A stretch of DNA of 44,648 nt from an uncultured Clostridium sp. (GCA_930987745.1 CAKNKX010000012.1:1-44648), one strand, 5' to 3'. Positions 1 through 8,533 are shown, counted from the stretch's first letter. Translations and numbers: made by a program. The notes: generated by a model not told the origin, from the sequence alone.

Positions 1-539
1 ACTCTTACAACATCTAAGTTTTGTATTGTAACTGTAACTCTTCCCATATGTCCTGGAAGTTTTTTACCTTTGAATACTCTACCTGGTGTTGATGTTGCAC
101 CCATTGAACCTGGTCTTCTGTGATACATTGAACCATGTCCCATTGGTCCTCTTGATTGTCCATGTCTTTTGATAACACCTTGGAATCCTTTACCTTTTGT
201 AATTCCTTGGATATCTACTTTTTCTCCAGCTTCAAAAACGTCTGCTTTAACTTCGTCTCCTACTTTGTAGTTTTCAACGTTTTCTACTCTGAATTCTCTT
301 AAATGTTTTTTGTTAGCTAATTTTGCTTTTGCAAAATGTCCTGCTTCTGGTTTGTTGATGTGTTTATCTTTAACATCTCCAAATCCTAATTGAATGCTGT
401 TATATCCATCTGTTTCAACAGTTTTTACTTGTGCTACAACACATGGTCCAGCTTCTATAACTGTTACTGGTATAACATTTCCTTTTTCATCAAAAATTTG
501 TGTCATACCTATTTTTCTTCCGATTATTCCTTTTTTCAT
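1..539 (-). CDS. rplC: 50S ribosomal protein L3 (partial, C-terminus outside window)
   Basis: Translating the minus strand from the ATG at 539 gives [20 protein letters not shown], the classic L3 N-terminus, and the frame stays open to the window edge (about 179 codons of the usual 205-210). The basic loop region that reaches into the peptidyl-transferase centre ([14 protein letters not shown]) is present. L3 is a primary 23S rRNA binding protein that starts 50S assembly. A good ribosome-binding site (TTAGGAGG) lies about 7 nt upstream of the ATG. It follows rpsJ in the standard S10 operon order, with a 112-nt spacer in which I see no promoter. Identity is certain; only the 3' end is missing. 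Confidence 0.98.
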   Translation of the reverse strand, partial: MKKGIIGRKIGMTQIFDEKGNVIPVTVIEAGPCVVAQVKTVETDGYNSIQLGFGDVKDKHINKPEAGHFAKAKLANKKHLREFRVENVENYKVGDEVKADVFEAGEKVDIQGITKGKGFQGVIKRHGQSRGPMGHGSMYHRRPGSMGATSTPGRVFKGKKLPGHMGRVTVTIQNLDVVR

Positions 540-651
540 TTTATTTCCTCCTAACTATTGGCTGATATTTTAAATTAGCATTTTTAAAATGTTATATCAG
601 CTTGGTTTTGATGCTACATTATATATGTAGTAAATTGTTTTTTGTTTTTAA

Positions 652-975
652 TTAAAGTTTGATTTCAATATCAACACCAGCTGGTAATTCTAATTTCATT
701 AGACTGTCAACTGTTTTTTGTGTTGGGTAAAGAATATCAATAACTCTTTTATGTGTTCTCATTTCAAATTGTTCTCTTGAATCTTTGTATTTGTGTGGAG
801 AACGTAAAATTGTTACGATTTCCTTTTGTGTTGGTAATGGAATAGGACCTGAAACCTTTGCTCCTGTTTTCTTAGCAGTATCTACTATCTTTTCAGCAGA
901 CTGATCTAAAACTACATGGTCATAAGCTTTTAGTCTTATTCTAATTTTTTCACTTGTTGCTACTGTGTTTGCCAT
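652..975 (-). CDS. rpsJ: 30S ribosomal protein S10
   Basis: A 107-aa protein with family signatures: [11 protein letters not shown] near the N-terminus, GPIPLPT in the middle, [12 protein letters not shown], and VDIEIKL at the end. The length is normal for S10 with a short N-terminal extension. S10 belongs to the 30S head and, as NusE, also takes part in transcription antitermination. AAAGGAGGG precedes the start. It is the first gene of the S10 operon here: a consensus promoter lies about 290 nt upstream and the intervening leader is rich in hairpins, so control through the leader is likely. Confidence 0.98.
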   Translation of the reverse strand: MANTVATSEKIRIRLKAYDHVVLDQSAEKIVDTAKKTGAKVSGPIPLPTQKEIVTILRSPHKYKDSREQFEMRTHKRVIDILYPTQKTVDSLMKLELPAGVDIEIKL

Positions 976-1254
976 TGTAATTTTCCCTCCTTTTAATTTT
1001 GTTTTTCTTTTCGGCTTTTGCCGGAGATAGCTAAGTTTGCTATCGAAATTACCGTGGCAAGTTTAAACGCACTCTGGTGTTTTGAATATCACCTATATAA
1101 AAACCCAAAATATGCATGATAATTCTGGGATAAGTGTGCATTATAAATTCAACTTACCGCCTGGTCTTTGCCATGACATACTCCACTGAAGTTCCCTCCA
1201 TCCCACATTTCCGTAAGGATGTAGCCACATTCAGCTTCAACGCTTAATTCATGC
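976..1254 (-). ncRNA. Putative structured 5' leader of the S10 operon
   Basis: About 280 nt separate the predicted transcription start (near 1254) from the rpsJ ATG, with no ORF of note. Read on the minus strand the segment is richer in G and C than its surroundings and contains several stems: CATCC/GGATG, ACTTC/GGAGT with a 3-nt loop, CCCAGAAT/ATTTTGGG (8 bp with one G-T), GGTG/CACC, GATAGC/GCTATC, and CGGC-AAAA-GCCG just ahead of the ribosome-binding site. Ribosomal operons in Firmicutes often carry autoregulatory leaders. I do not recognise this one as a named class and see no T-box or other riboswitch core. Confidence 0.55.
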
Positions 1255-1260
1255 TCATAT

Positions 1261-1289
1261 ATTATATAACGCATTTGCACCTATGTCAA
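1261..1289 (-). promoter_or_regulatory. Consensus sigma-A promoter of the S10 operon
   Basis: On the minus strand TTGACA (plus positions 1284-1289) and TATAAT (1261-1266) are separated by exactly 17 nt. Both hexamers match consensus perfectly, as expected for a strong ribosomal-protein promoter. Transcription would start near 1254. Confidence 0.85.
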
Positions 1290-1318
1290 CAGTTTTTTAG
1301 GAATTTGTGTAAATTTAA

Positions 1319-1350
1319 TGAGACAAAGAGGTCCGTCCCCCTTTGTCTCA
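1319..1350. repeat. REP-like hairpin element
   Basis: Perfect 10-bp arms TGAGACAAAG (1319-1328) and CTTTGTCTCA (1341-1350) flank a loop containing GGTCCGTCCCC. The GGGGACGGACC core plus GAGACAAAG arms resembles short palindromic repeats often scattered through clostridial genomes. A related element with a GGGACAGA...TCTGTCCC stem lies at 40395-40454. It sits just downstream of ldh and could also help terminate ldh transcription. Confidence 0.5.
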
Positions 1351-1354
1351 CTTT

Positions 1355-2311
1355 TTATCCTTTTATTATTTTATCTATTGATTTTTCTCTCATTTCTTTT
1401 ATTATTTTACAGCTGTTGTCTAGTTTTGATTGTTCTTCTTCATTTAAGTCTAAGTTTACTAGTTCTCTTACACCATGACTATTTATTACTGCTGGAACTC
1501 CGATATATATATCATCTTGTCCATATTCTCCATCTTTTAAGTATGTAGATACTGTAAGTATTGAGTTCTCATTATTTAAAATTGCTTTTACTAATCTATT
1601 TAATGCCATTCCTATTCCATAGTATGTTGCTTTTTTCTTTTCTATTATTTCATATGCTGCATTTACAACACCTTTATGGATTTTTTCTAGGTCATCCATT
1701 GGATGATGATTATCTTTCATTACATCTTTTACTTTTTTACATCCAATATATGCATGATCCCATGGTACGAATGAAGAATCTCCATGTTCTCCCATTATAT
1801 ATGCATGTATATTTTTACTTGAGATTTTAAAGTAGTCTGCCATTAAATAACGAAGTCTTGCTGTATCTAATACTGTTCCAGATCCAATTACTCTTCCTCT
1901 TGGAAGTCCTGATACTTCTGATACAACATATGCCATTAAGTCTACTGGGTTACTTGCAACTACTATTATTCCATCAAATCCACTAGCCATTATACTTTCT
2001 GTTATTTGTTTCATTATTTTTGTATTTGTTTCAGCAAGCTCTAATCTTGTTTGTCCTGGTTTTTGTGCTATTCCTGCTGTAATTACAATTACTTGTGCAT
2101 CTTTACAATCTGGATAATCTCCTGCTTTTATAACCATTTTTTGTGGTGCATATGGAAGACCATGTGCTAAATCCATTTCTTCACCTATTGTTTTATCTTT
2201 GTTAATATCAATTAGAACTAATTCGTTTATCCCTCCTTGATTTAACATTGAATATGCCATACTCATTCCTACAAATCCAGTTCCTACTAGAACTACTTTT
2301 CCTTTTTTCAT
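1355..2311 (-). CDS. ldh: L-lactate dehydrogenase
   Basis: NAD-dependent reduction of pyruvate to L-lactate in the cytoplasm, regenerating NAD during fermentation. The 318-aa product shows the Rossmann motif GTGFVG near residue 10, the acidic residue ending strand beta-2 (VLIDIN), the active-site loop arginine in GQTRLEL, SNPVD, and the catalytic histidine in GEHGDSS. I place the start at the ATG at 2311 because AAGGAG lies 8 nt upstream; the in-frame GTG at 2320 overlaps that ribosome-binding site and is unlikely. Malate dehydrogenase is the main alternative, but the overall pattern is that of a typical Firmicute LDH. Monocistronic, divergent from the DUF4364 gene. Confidence 0.95.
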   Translation of the reverse strand: MKKGKVVLVGTGFVGMSMAYSMLNQGGINELVLIDINKDKTIGEEMDLAHGLPYAPQKMVIKAGDYPDCKDAQVIVITAGIAQKPGQTRLELAETNTKIMKQITESIMASGFDGIIVVASNPVDLMAYVVSEVSGLPRGRVIGSGTVLDTARLRYLMADYFKISSKNIHAYIMGEHGDSSFVPWDHAYIGCKKVKDVMKDNHHPMDDLEKIHKGVVNAAYEIIEKKKATYYGIGMALNRLVKAILNNENSILTVSTYLKDGEYGQDDIYIGVPAVINSHGVRELVNLDLNEEEQSKLDNSCKIIKEMREKSIDKIIKG

Positions 2312-2411
2312 ATTCTTCACTCCTTTTTATTTGTCTTTTATTCATTTTTAATATTTATCTTTAGAACAATTCATATTATATCACTATTTTTCTATTTAGG
2401 AAAGATTTTAT

Positions 2412-2440
2412 TTTACTTTTTTTGGATTTTATGATATAAT
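2412..2440 (+). promoter_or_regulatory. Probable promoter of the DUF4364 gene
   Basis: TTTACT at 2412-2417 and a perfect TATAAT at 2435-2440 are separated by 17 nt, 32 nt ahead of the start codon. The -35 box matches consensus at four positions. Confidence 0.55.
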
Positions 2441-2471
2441 CCTAAAAAAATCAAAGTAAGGAGTGCTTTTT

Positions 2472-3077
2472 ATGAGTTCAAATTCAGATGCTACTACTAC
2501 TTTGGCTGAGAATAAAGTGTTAATATTATATATTTTAACTCGCATTTCTCGTGATATTAAGCAAGATGATTTATTTAAAATTATTACTTCTATAAATAAT
2601 ATTAATTACTTTATATTTAAACAAATCTTAACAGACTTAATAGATTCAAAGTTAGTAGGTTCATACACAAAAGAAGAAGAACCAGTTGTCAGAATTACTT
2701 CTGAAGGAAAAAATGCATATATTCTTACAAAAGATGTTTTACCAGGAATTCTAAAATTAAAAGCAGATAATAAATTTAAAGAAGAATTTAAAAATTTAGC
2801 AGAGGAATCTTCTGTTATTGCAGAATTTATTCCTAAAAATGAAAATAGTTATACCGTTAAATGTAAAATAATTGAAAACAATGAAACAATTTTCGAAGTA
2901 AGAACTTTTGCTGGTTCAAGAGAAAGAGCAAAAAAAATTGTTGATAATTGGAATAAAAATGCTAATCATATTTATCCAAAGATTTTAGATTTATTATTAG
3001 AGTCTGAAGATGATAATGATAATAAAGATATGGATAATATTTCTGAAATTAATCCTGAAAATCAAAAAGCTATATAA
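2472..3077 (+). CDS. DUF4364 family protein (winged-helix-like)
   Basis: A 201-aa protein matching the DUF4364 pattern: an N-terminal region predicted to fold as a winged helix (roughly residues 10-85, with LILYILTRI and FKQILTDLIDSKLV), then an alpha/beta C-terminal part and an acidic tail. Members are common in Clostridia and are presumed DNA-binding regulators without a defined target. The start is set at the ATG at 2472, which has AAGGAG 8 nt upstream; the GTG at 2463 would overlap that site. It ends inside a terminator hairpin. No neighbour hints at its target. Confidence 0.75.
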   Translation: MSSNSDATTTLAENKVLILYILTRISRDIKQDDLFKIITSINNINYFIFKQILTDLIDSKLVGSYTKEEEPVVRITSEGKNAYILTKDVLPGILKLKADNKFKEEFKNLAEESSVIAEFIPKNENSYTVKCKIIENNETIFEVRTFAGSRERAKKIVDNWNKNANHIYPKILDLLLESEDDNDNKDMDNISEINPENQKAI

Positions 3078-3108
3078 TGAAAGTTATTGCTTTCTTATAT
3101 AGCTTTTT
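3064..3108. terminator. Bidirectional terminator
   Basis: Perfect 14-bp stem AAAAAGCTATATAA (3064-3077) with TTATATAGCTTTTT (3095-3108), extended by GAAAG/CTTTC. It includes the stop codon of the DUF4364 gene and ends in T-runs on both strands, so it serves both this gene and the convergent peptidase gene. Confidence 0.85.
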
Positions 3109-3116
3109 ACTATATT

Positions 3117-3803
3117 CTAAAATATACAAAGTATTAAAAATATTAATATTTTTATCATACAACCTAAAAATAGGTTATAGTTTATACATTTAATTCCTTT
3201 ATTATTTATCTTATCAAATCCTGAAACTATTTTTTCTATTTCTTCTTTTGTAGAAATCTTCATATTTTCCATATAATCTTTAGCTAAGTATTTTGCTTTT
3301 ATCATAGCATCGTTTTCTAAAAAAGCTCTTACCATATAATATACAAAGCTAAGTAATATAAATATTACTAAAAACATCATCTTATATGGTAAAACATTAA
3401 ATATTTCTAATATACTAATTATTAAAAAATATAATAAATATACATTTGAAAACCAGAAATTAAACATCAATAATTTTCTATCTTGTACAGAATGTAAGCA
3501 TTCATGTGCTATTGTTTGTATTCTTGTGTATGTATTTCTAACATTTGCAATACTTATTTTATTTGTAATTGCAATGTACAAACTTGTTTCAGAGTCCTTA
3601 TTTTCTTCTATTTCTACAGTATCATTATTTAACATTTTTAAATAGCTTTTGCACATATCAATATTTTCTGGATATTTATCTGCTAGCTTGTCCAGTTCTT
3701 TATCTTTTCCAAGTTCTTTTAGATTTTTTAGTTTATATTCAAAGACAAATTTTAATATTATTACTATTATTAATATAATTATTGCTAGAATCAAATATTC
3801 CAT
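3117..3803 (-). CDS. Membrane zinc metallopeptidase-like protein
   Basis: A 228-aa protein with an N-terminal membrane helix (residues about 3-22), a soluble part, two or three further hydrophobic segments (about 120-162) and a hydrophobic C-terminus. The segment IAHECLHSVQDRK carries HExxH (H-E-C-L-H), the zinc-binding/catalytic signature, and FLENDA downstream could supply the third ligand. The arrangement resembles YugP-type membrane zinc peptidases, though the protein is divergent. Substrate unknown. It has its own ribosome-binding site (AGGGGATGG) and lies downstream of ylbF, from which it is separated by a terminator, so it is probably transcribed alone or by read-through. Confidence 0.6.
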   Translation of the reverse strand: MEYLILAIIILIIVIILKFVFEYKLKNLKELGKDKELDKLADKYPENIDMCKSYLKMLNNDTVEIEENKDSETSLYIAITNKISIANVRNTYTRIQTIAHECLHSVQDRKLLMFNFWFSNVYLLYFLIISILEIFNVLPYKMMFLVIFILLSFVYYMVRAFLENDAMIKAKYLAKDYMENMKISTKEEIEKIVSGFDKINNKGIKCINYNLFLGCMIKILIFLILCIF

Positions 3804-3828
3804 GTTTTACCATCCCCTTATTCTAAAA

Positions 3829-3870
3829 AAGGAAGAAATACTTAAAAGTTTCCTTAAAGCTTTTCTTCCT
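3829..3870 (-). terminator. Terminator of the ylbF-side operon
   Basis: On the minus strand AGGAAGAAA (plus 3862-3870) pairs with TTTCTTCCT (plus 3830-3838) and is followed by a T-run. It lies directly downstream of ylbF. Confidence 0.7.
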
Positions 3871-3891
3871 AGATTTCTTTTATATTTATTT

Positions 3892-4227
3892 TTATTCCAT
3901 TACATCTTTTATAGCTTCACCTATTATTCTATTTACATCGGCAATTAAAATATTAAATTTTGTTTCTGCATCAAAATATTTTTTAGCTGTGTCATCTTCT
4001 ATAAGTTCTGCATATAAATCTTGCATTTTCTTATAACTTTCTTCATCTCTTTTTCCAGTTTGCATTGCTGTAATTTGTGTTTCATATCTTACTTTATCAA
4101 ATTCTTTCATTTTTTCTTTTAAAGATGTATTTAAATTTATCGCTTGTCTTGCCATTTTAAAATTAACATATTCTTCTGAATTTTTTATTTCTCCTGCTAA
4201 TCTATTTGCTGTATCATAAACATTCAT
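3892..4227 (-). CDS. ylbF: YlbF family regulator
   Basis: A 111-aa, mostly helical protein with the Com_YlbF pattern: short N-terminal helix (MNVYDTANRLAGEIKNSEEY), heptad-like middle helix (LKEKMKEFDKVRYE) and a helical end (FNILIADVNRIIGEAI). In Bacillus subtilis the YlbF-YmcA-YaaT complex works with RNase Y and influences sporulation, competence and biofilm formation. It starts 3 nt after the DUF3048 gene and GGAGAATAAAA gives its ribosome-binding site, so the two are translated from one message. Confidence 0.8.
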   Translation of the reverse strand: MNVYDTANRLAGEIKNSEEYVNFKMARQAINLNTSLKEKMKEFDKVRYETQITAMQTGKRDEESYKKMQDLYAELIEDDTAKKYFDAETKFNILIADVNRIIGEAIKDVME

Positions 4228-4229
4228 TT

Positions 4230-5327
4230 TTATTCTCCTTCCATAGGTGCTTCTTGTACAGATTCTGGTGCTTCTAAAACAAGATCTGCATTTTTAGGAC
4301 AAATATGTACATAAGTATTTCCATCATTTACTTTAATTTCATTTCCTTCTAAATCTTGATATGTAGTTTTTTCATCTCTTGCATTTTTTATACATTTTAT
4401 TCTTATTGCTTTTCCATTTGTAATATAATATCCATCAAATGTACCTATGTTGTTTAATCCTTGTCTTCCTTTGTTTTCACCATCTTCTAAAGTGTAATTA
4501 TTGCAAAATGTTATAATTATATTTTTTACAGTAATTATATCGCCTGTATCCCAATCTGTTTGTTCTTCTCCTCTTGCAATTCTTTCATAAACTTTATTTT
4601 CTTCATCATACATGTACTGAACAGTTTGAAGTTCTGAATGTGGAATTGTTACATTTACTGCTCCTTGCCCATCATTTAAATTCACTTCATCAACTGTATA
4701 GTTTAACACACTTTCTTCATCAGAAGTTGTTCTATATTTTTTATTTTTTGCTGATTGTAGTAAATTTTCTGTACTTGTTACTGCATTATGTGGTGCATAT
4801 TTATCTTTTACTCGTGAGAATGTTGTTCCATCTTCAGATATACCATTTATATCATCAATACTATACTTTTTTATATCACTTTCTGCTTGTGGACTTTGTC
4901 CAAAGTGTACATATATTGCATCATTTTCCATTGCATAATCTAAGAAATAATGTCTTGCACTTCTTACTGGCCCTATTTTATCTAGGTCTACACCTTTAAA
5001 TAATGCCATAAGTCTTGTTTCTCCGCCTTCAGCTATAATTTCATATACCATATATGCTTGTTGTAATCCTGCTTGTGGCCAGGCATCTTCATGATTATCT
5101 ATCATCACCGCTATTGGTCTTTCATTCCCTTTAAATATTTGTACCTGCTTTGTTTCAGATACCCCTGTTAATATATTATTTTGTTTTTCTTCTGTAGTTG
5201 TCGTTCCTACTTCTTGTTTATCTTGCATAATTTTATATGCAAGTACTCCTCCTGCCACAATGATTAAAATTACTAGTACAATTATTAGTATTCTAACTCC
5301 AGAATTTTTCTTTCCGTGTCCTGCCAT
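4230..5327 (-). CDS. yerB: DUF3048 domain-containing protein (YerB-like), membrane anchored
   Basis: A 365-aa protein with an N-terminal transmembrane anchor (about residues 11-31) and an extracellular DUF3048 region marked by RPIAVMIDNHEDAWPQAGL, AYMVYEIIAEGGETRLMALF and GPVRSARHYFLDYAMENDA, then a conserved C-terminal part (GKAIRIKC). The family is common on the outer face of the membrane in Firmicutes, and a precise reaction is not established. There is no lipobox cysteine, so it is a plain anchor rather than a lipoprotein. AAGGAGG precedes the ATG. It is in the ybeY-ylbF run, 20 nt downstream of ybeY. Confidence 0.85.
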   Translation of the reverse strand: MAGHGKKNSGVRILIIVLVILIIVAGGVLAYKIMQDKQEVGTTTTEEKQNNILTGVSETKQVQIFKGNERPIAVMIDNHEDAWPQAGLQQAYMVYEIIAEGGETRLMALFKGVDLDKIGPVRSARHYFLDYAMENDAIYVHFGQSPQAESDIKKYSIDDINGISEDGTTFSRVKDKYAPHNAVTSTENLLQSAKNKKYRTTSDEESVLNYTVDEVNLNDGQGAVNVTIPHSELQTVQYMYDEENKVYERIARGEEQTDWDTGDIITVKNIIITFCNNYTLEDGENKGRQGLNNIGTFDGYYITNGKAIRIKCIKNARDEKTTYQDLEGNEIKVNDGNTYVHICPKNADLVLEAPESVQEAPMEGE

Positions 5328-5347
5328 TTCATTCCTCCTTAGTTATA

Positions 5348-5821
5348 CTAGTCTCTACTTATTTTTAAATCTTCTAAAATTTTATCTTCTTTCTTCCTCA
5401 TAATAACCTTATCTTGCTCTTGTATATGGTCATATCCCATTAAATGATAAAAGCCATGTACTACCATATAGCTTAGCTCTCTTTCAAAACTATGCCCATA
5501 TTCTTCAGCTTGTCTTTCAACTCTATCAATTGAAATGATGATATCTCCTAAAACATCTTCATATTCAAATTTTTTATTTTTTATCATATTATCTAATTCT
5601 TCTTTTTCAAACATAGGAAAAGAAAGTACATCTGTTTCTTTATCTATATTCCTAAATTCCTTATTTACTTTCCTTATATTTTCAGGAGTTGTTAATGTTA
5701 TTGTAATATATAATTTTGAGTTTTCTATTTTTTCTTCTTTAAAACATTGTTCTAAAACTTTTGATATTACTTTTTCATATTCTTTTTTTTCTTCTATATC
5801 TTCATATATTATTTCATACAT
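5348..5821 (-). CDS. ybeY: Endoribonuclease YbeY (16S rRNA maturation)
   Basis: A 157-aa protein containing the zinc motif HGFYHLMGYDH (H-x3-H-x5-H) near residues 120-130 and the upstream pattern NIRKVNKEFRNIDKETDVLSFP typical of YbeY. The enzyme takes part in 16S rRNA 3'-end processing and 70S quality control. Its start is 2 nt past the stop of the upstream 401-aa gene (AAAGGAAG ribosome-binding site), so they are co-transcribed. In many Firmicutes ybeY follows phoH; here phoH is absent and the unknown gene occupies that place. Confidence 0.95.
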   Translation of the reverse strand: MYEIIYEDIEEKKEYEKVISKVLEQCFKEEKIENSKLYITITLTTPENIRKVNKEFRNIDKETDVLSFPMFEKEELDNMIKNKKFEYEDVLGDIIISIDRVERQAEEYGHSFERELSYMVVHGFYHLMGYDHIQEQDKVIMRKKEDKILEDLKISRD

Positions 5822-5822
5822 T

Positions 5823-7028
5823 TTATGCTACTTCCTTTTTTAGCTTTCTAGTAAAGTTATTTGCTGTTCTGCAAGAGTTACTTAATTGTCTCATTGCACC
5901 ATAATCTACTAGTTTTCTTTTGTAGTATTTTATTATTTTTGAATAGTCAGTTTTTGTATTCCATAATTTTTTCATATCATTTTTTATAAATAATACTTCT
6001 TTTTCTTTTACATATTCTATAAAGTTATTTTCTTTTAATTTTGATATTTCTTTATATTTTGCTAAAAACTTCTTGTATTCTTCTCTTTCTTTTGGAGTAT
6101 TCCAATATACTTTTGTTGATAATAGTTTTACATTATAGTTTTCTATTAATGTAATTAACATTGAATATGCTCTTTCTCTTTTTGTTGCAATTTTTGTATC
6201 TTGTACTAATACCCTTGCATCTTTTAATAGTTTTTCATAACATTGTTCTGCAACAATTAGTGGTAAACTATGTGTGAATAGTTTTCTACTTATTTCTAAT
6301 AACACCATATTTTTTTCTATGTTATCTCTTGTATCTAGTTTTCCTACTGTATAACTTTCGAATTTTTCATATTCAGTTATAATATCCTTATTTTCTTTTT
6401 CATAATTTCCATCTATTTTTAGTGTTAATATATTTTTAATATATTCTTCTAATGTATAGAATATTTTTGTATAAATCCATTCTTTGCTTGAATCATATTT
6501 ATTAATTGTATCTGCAACTTTTATTGAATAATTTTTTAATATTGATTTATATAAACTATCCATTTTAGAAATATAGAATTTATTATATTTTTCTAACAAT
6601 TTTCCTTTGTTATTTACTTTTATTCCTTCATAATCTAATTCTAATAGATATTTTTGTTTTCTATATCTATACTCATTGTATTCATTTTCTTTCAAGCTAG
6701 TTATTTCATAATATTTTGCTAATGCATTTTTTTCGAATTCTGAAGCTGTGTTATTTTTTACTTTTTTATACACAGAATCCATAACATATTTATCTAATGA
6801 TTCTAAATATGCTTCATATGCAGTATTATATTTTTTCTCTAGTTCCTCATTGTTATTTTCATCAGACACATAATTTTCATAGGCTTTTAATAAGCTATTT
6901 CTTTTTATAGAAATAAGCATTCCATTTAGCCCTATTTTTGTTGGTATTAATATTTTTGTTAATGTATTAGTTATTTTATTAAAAAATGTTTTATCTGTTC
7001 CAGTTATTCTTAAACTTCTTTCTTCCAT
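5823..7028 (-). CDS. Uncharacterised 401-aa lysine/tyrosine-rich protein
   Basis: I do not recognise this family. It is a 401-aa soluble, largely alpha-helical protein with many Lys, Glu, Tyr and Asn residues. There is no signal peptide, no clear transmembrane helix and no nucleotide-binding P-loop. The C-terminus is basic (TRKLKKEVA). Repeated K/E/Y-rich helices such as YNEYRYRKQKYLLELDYEG suggest coiled-coil or helical-repeat packing. It lies between yqfD and ybeY, 14 nt after yqfD and 2 nt before ybeY, clearly within the operon, so it may relate to sporulation or envelope functions. In related genomes phoH usually sits here, but this protein has no PhoH ATPase motifs. Confidence 0.7.
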   Translation of the reverse strand: MEERSLRITGTDKTFFNKITNTLTKILIPTKIGLNGMLISIKRNSLLKAYENYVSDENNNEELEKKYNTAYEAYLESLDKYVMDSVYKKVKNNTASEFEKNALAKYYEITSLKENEYNEYRYRKQKYLLELDYEGIKVNNKGKLLEKYNKFYISKMDSLYKSILKNYSIKVADTINKYDSSKEWIYTKIFYTLEEYIKNILTLKIDGNYEKENKDIITEYEKFESYTVGKLDTRDNIEKNMVLLEISRKLFTHSLPLIVAEQCYEKLLKDARVLVQDTKIATKRERAYSMLITLIENYNVKLLSTKVYWNTPKEREEYKKFLAKYKEISKLKENNFIEYVKEKEVLFIKNDMKKLWNTKTDYSKIIKYYKRKLVDYGAMRQLSNSCRTANNFTRKLKKEVA

Positions 7029-7042
7029 TACTTATCATCCCT

Positions 7043-8227
7043 TCAAAATACAATCTTTTCATTGGTGCCTATATTTTCAAGTACTTCATAAGTGACATAT
7101 ACATCTACGGTTCCTTCGTTTTCGTAGGTATTTATGTTTTTATTTACTATTTTTTCTTTATTTTCAATTTCCTTATCTAACTCTTCTTCTAACTCTGTTA
7201 TTGCCTTGTTTTTTGCTTCTTCAACAGTGTATGTTTTTTGTATTTCTTCTATTTCCTTGTTTGTTGTTTTTATAATAGAAATTGGTAAGTAGAAGTTTGA
7301 AAATATTCTTATTTTATTCTCGTTTTCTATTGTATCATAATTTTCAAATTTTGAAACCCCTTTAGGCAAATTTATTTTAAAATTATTTATTTTTATTGAA
7401 TATGACTCCTCTATATTTCCTGTTTCCTGTCTTTCCGTAGTATTTAAAGGAACTGTTTTTGATTTTGTATACCAGACCTTTGCTTCTATTTCTCCTTGTG
7501 CATGCACATATCTTACTCCTGTATATTTACCTTCCATCCATCCATTTATTAAAATATCACCAGCCTTTACCACATCTCCAACTTTTACATTTGCAGTACC
7601 ATTTCCTGCATTTATTTTTGTAATTACTCCTTCTTTATCAGAAACAATATTACAATATTCGTTTTCATCTACTATTTCTGGCTTTTCTTCTGCTTTAACT
7701 AATTTTACAATAGCATTTGTTCCTTTTAGTTCTATTCCCATCCATGCTATATCATCTCTTTCTAATCTTATTTTATTTATTATTTCTTTTGTATCTATTT
7801 TAGATTTTAACACTCCTGTTTTTAAACCAGCATTTTCTATATCTTGTGCAATATTTGCTAAATCCTTTCCATTTTCTTCTGTTATTTCCACATTCCATAC
7901 AAAATTTGAGGATAAAGTTATCAGAATAACAAGTATTAGAAGAAATATTAGAAATATTTTTCTTTTTTTATATCTATGTAATAAAAAAGGAAGTCCTCTT
8001 TTTTGTTCGATCTTGATTTTACTTTGAGTTTTTTTTGCAATTTTGGCTACTTTTTTAAAGTCATTTATTCCTATATTAAAATATATTTTTATATCTTCTT
8101 TTTTCCTTATATTCCATACTGTAATTTTTTGATTTCTACAGATATTTATTAATCTTTCTATATAATATCCTTCTACTGATACTTTTAAATATCCAAATAT
8201 ATATGAAAGTAAAATTTTTATCCACAT
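7043..8227 (-). CDS. yqfD: Sporulation protein YqfD
   Basis: A 394-aa protein matching YqfD: N-terminal region ending in basic residues, a transmembrane helix at about 90-112 (IFLIFLLILVILITLSSNFVW), then the extracytoplasmic part with the characteristic VVKAGDILINGWMEG segment. YqfD is made in the mother cell in Bacillus and is needed for efficient sporulation; its biochemical role is uncertain. It directly follows yqfC (2-nt gap), as in other spore formers. GAAGGAG precedes the ATG. The conserved yqfC-yqfD pair is good evidence that this organism sporulates. Confidence 0.93.
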   Translation of the reverse strand: MWIKILLSYIFGYLKVSVEGYYIERLINICRNQKITVWNIRKKEDIKIYFNIGINDFKKVAKIAKKTQSKIKIEQKRGLPFLLHRYKKRKIFLIFLLILVILITLSSNFVWNVEITEENGKDLANIAQDIENAGLKTGVLKSKIDTKEIINKIRLERDDIAWMGIELKGTNAIVKLVKAEEKPEIVDENEYCNIVSDKEGVITKINAGNGTANVKVGDVVKAGDILINGWMEGKYTGVRYVHAQGEIEAKVWYTKSKTVPLNTTERQETGNIEESYSIKINNFKINLPKGVSKFENYDTIENENKIRIFSNFYLPISIIKTTNKEIEEIQKTYTVEEAKNKAITELEEELDKEIENKEKIVNKNINTYENEGTVDVYVTYEVLENIGTNEKIVF

Positions 8228-8229
8228 AT

Positions 8230-8520
8230 TTAATCTCCTTCATCTAATGTTCTTTCAATATCTAAACTTTCAATTTTTCCTGTTACTTTTATGTCATCAT
8301 CTGACATATTTTCTAAATTTAAATTATATCCATTTATGCTTATAATACCTATATATGTACTTATCCTTACGAAAAATTCTTCATATTCTAATATTCCTTT
8401 GAAATTTTCTACTATTAATTCATCAAAGCCAGTAATTACAATTTTAGGGTTATTAGAATATACTTCTTTTGGAATTTCTAAAAATTTATCTATTTTTCTC
8501 CTATAATTTTTCTTTTTCAC
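8230..8520 (-). CDS. yqfC: Sporulation protein YqfC (YabP/YqfC family)
   Basis: A 96-aa protein with the YabP/YqfC pattern: PKIVITGFDELIVENFKGILEYEEFFVRISTYIGIISINGYNL followed by DDDIKVTGKIESL, apart from which little else is recognisable. Family members are sporulation-specific. The start is GTG at 8520, supported by AGGAGG 5 nt upstream and by the lack of a better ATG. It is followed at once by yqfD and preceded by pdaA 13 nt upstream. Confidence 0.9.
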   Translation of the reverse strand: MKKKNYRRKIDKFLEIPKEVYSNNPKIVITGFDELIVENFKGILEYEEFFVRISTYIGIISINGYNLNLENMSDDDIKVTGKIESLDIERTLDEGD

Positions 8521-8533
8521 TTTTGCCTCCTAC

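Noticed and set aside
976..1254. T-box, SAM or other known riboswitch in the rpsJ leader
   Set aside because: No T-box consensus (AGGGTGGNACCGCG) or other core motif that I can recognise.
4574..4999. Long Leu/His/Phe-rich frames opposite real genes (also at 36502-36786, 41938-42195 and elsewhere)
   Set aside because: They are antisense shadows of AT-rich coding sequence, with no ribosome-binding sites and no family resemblance.
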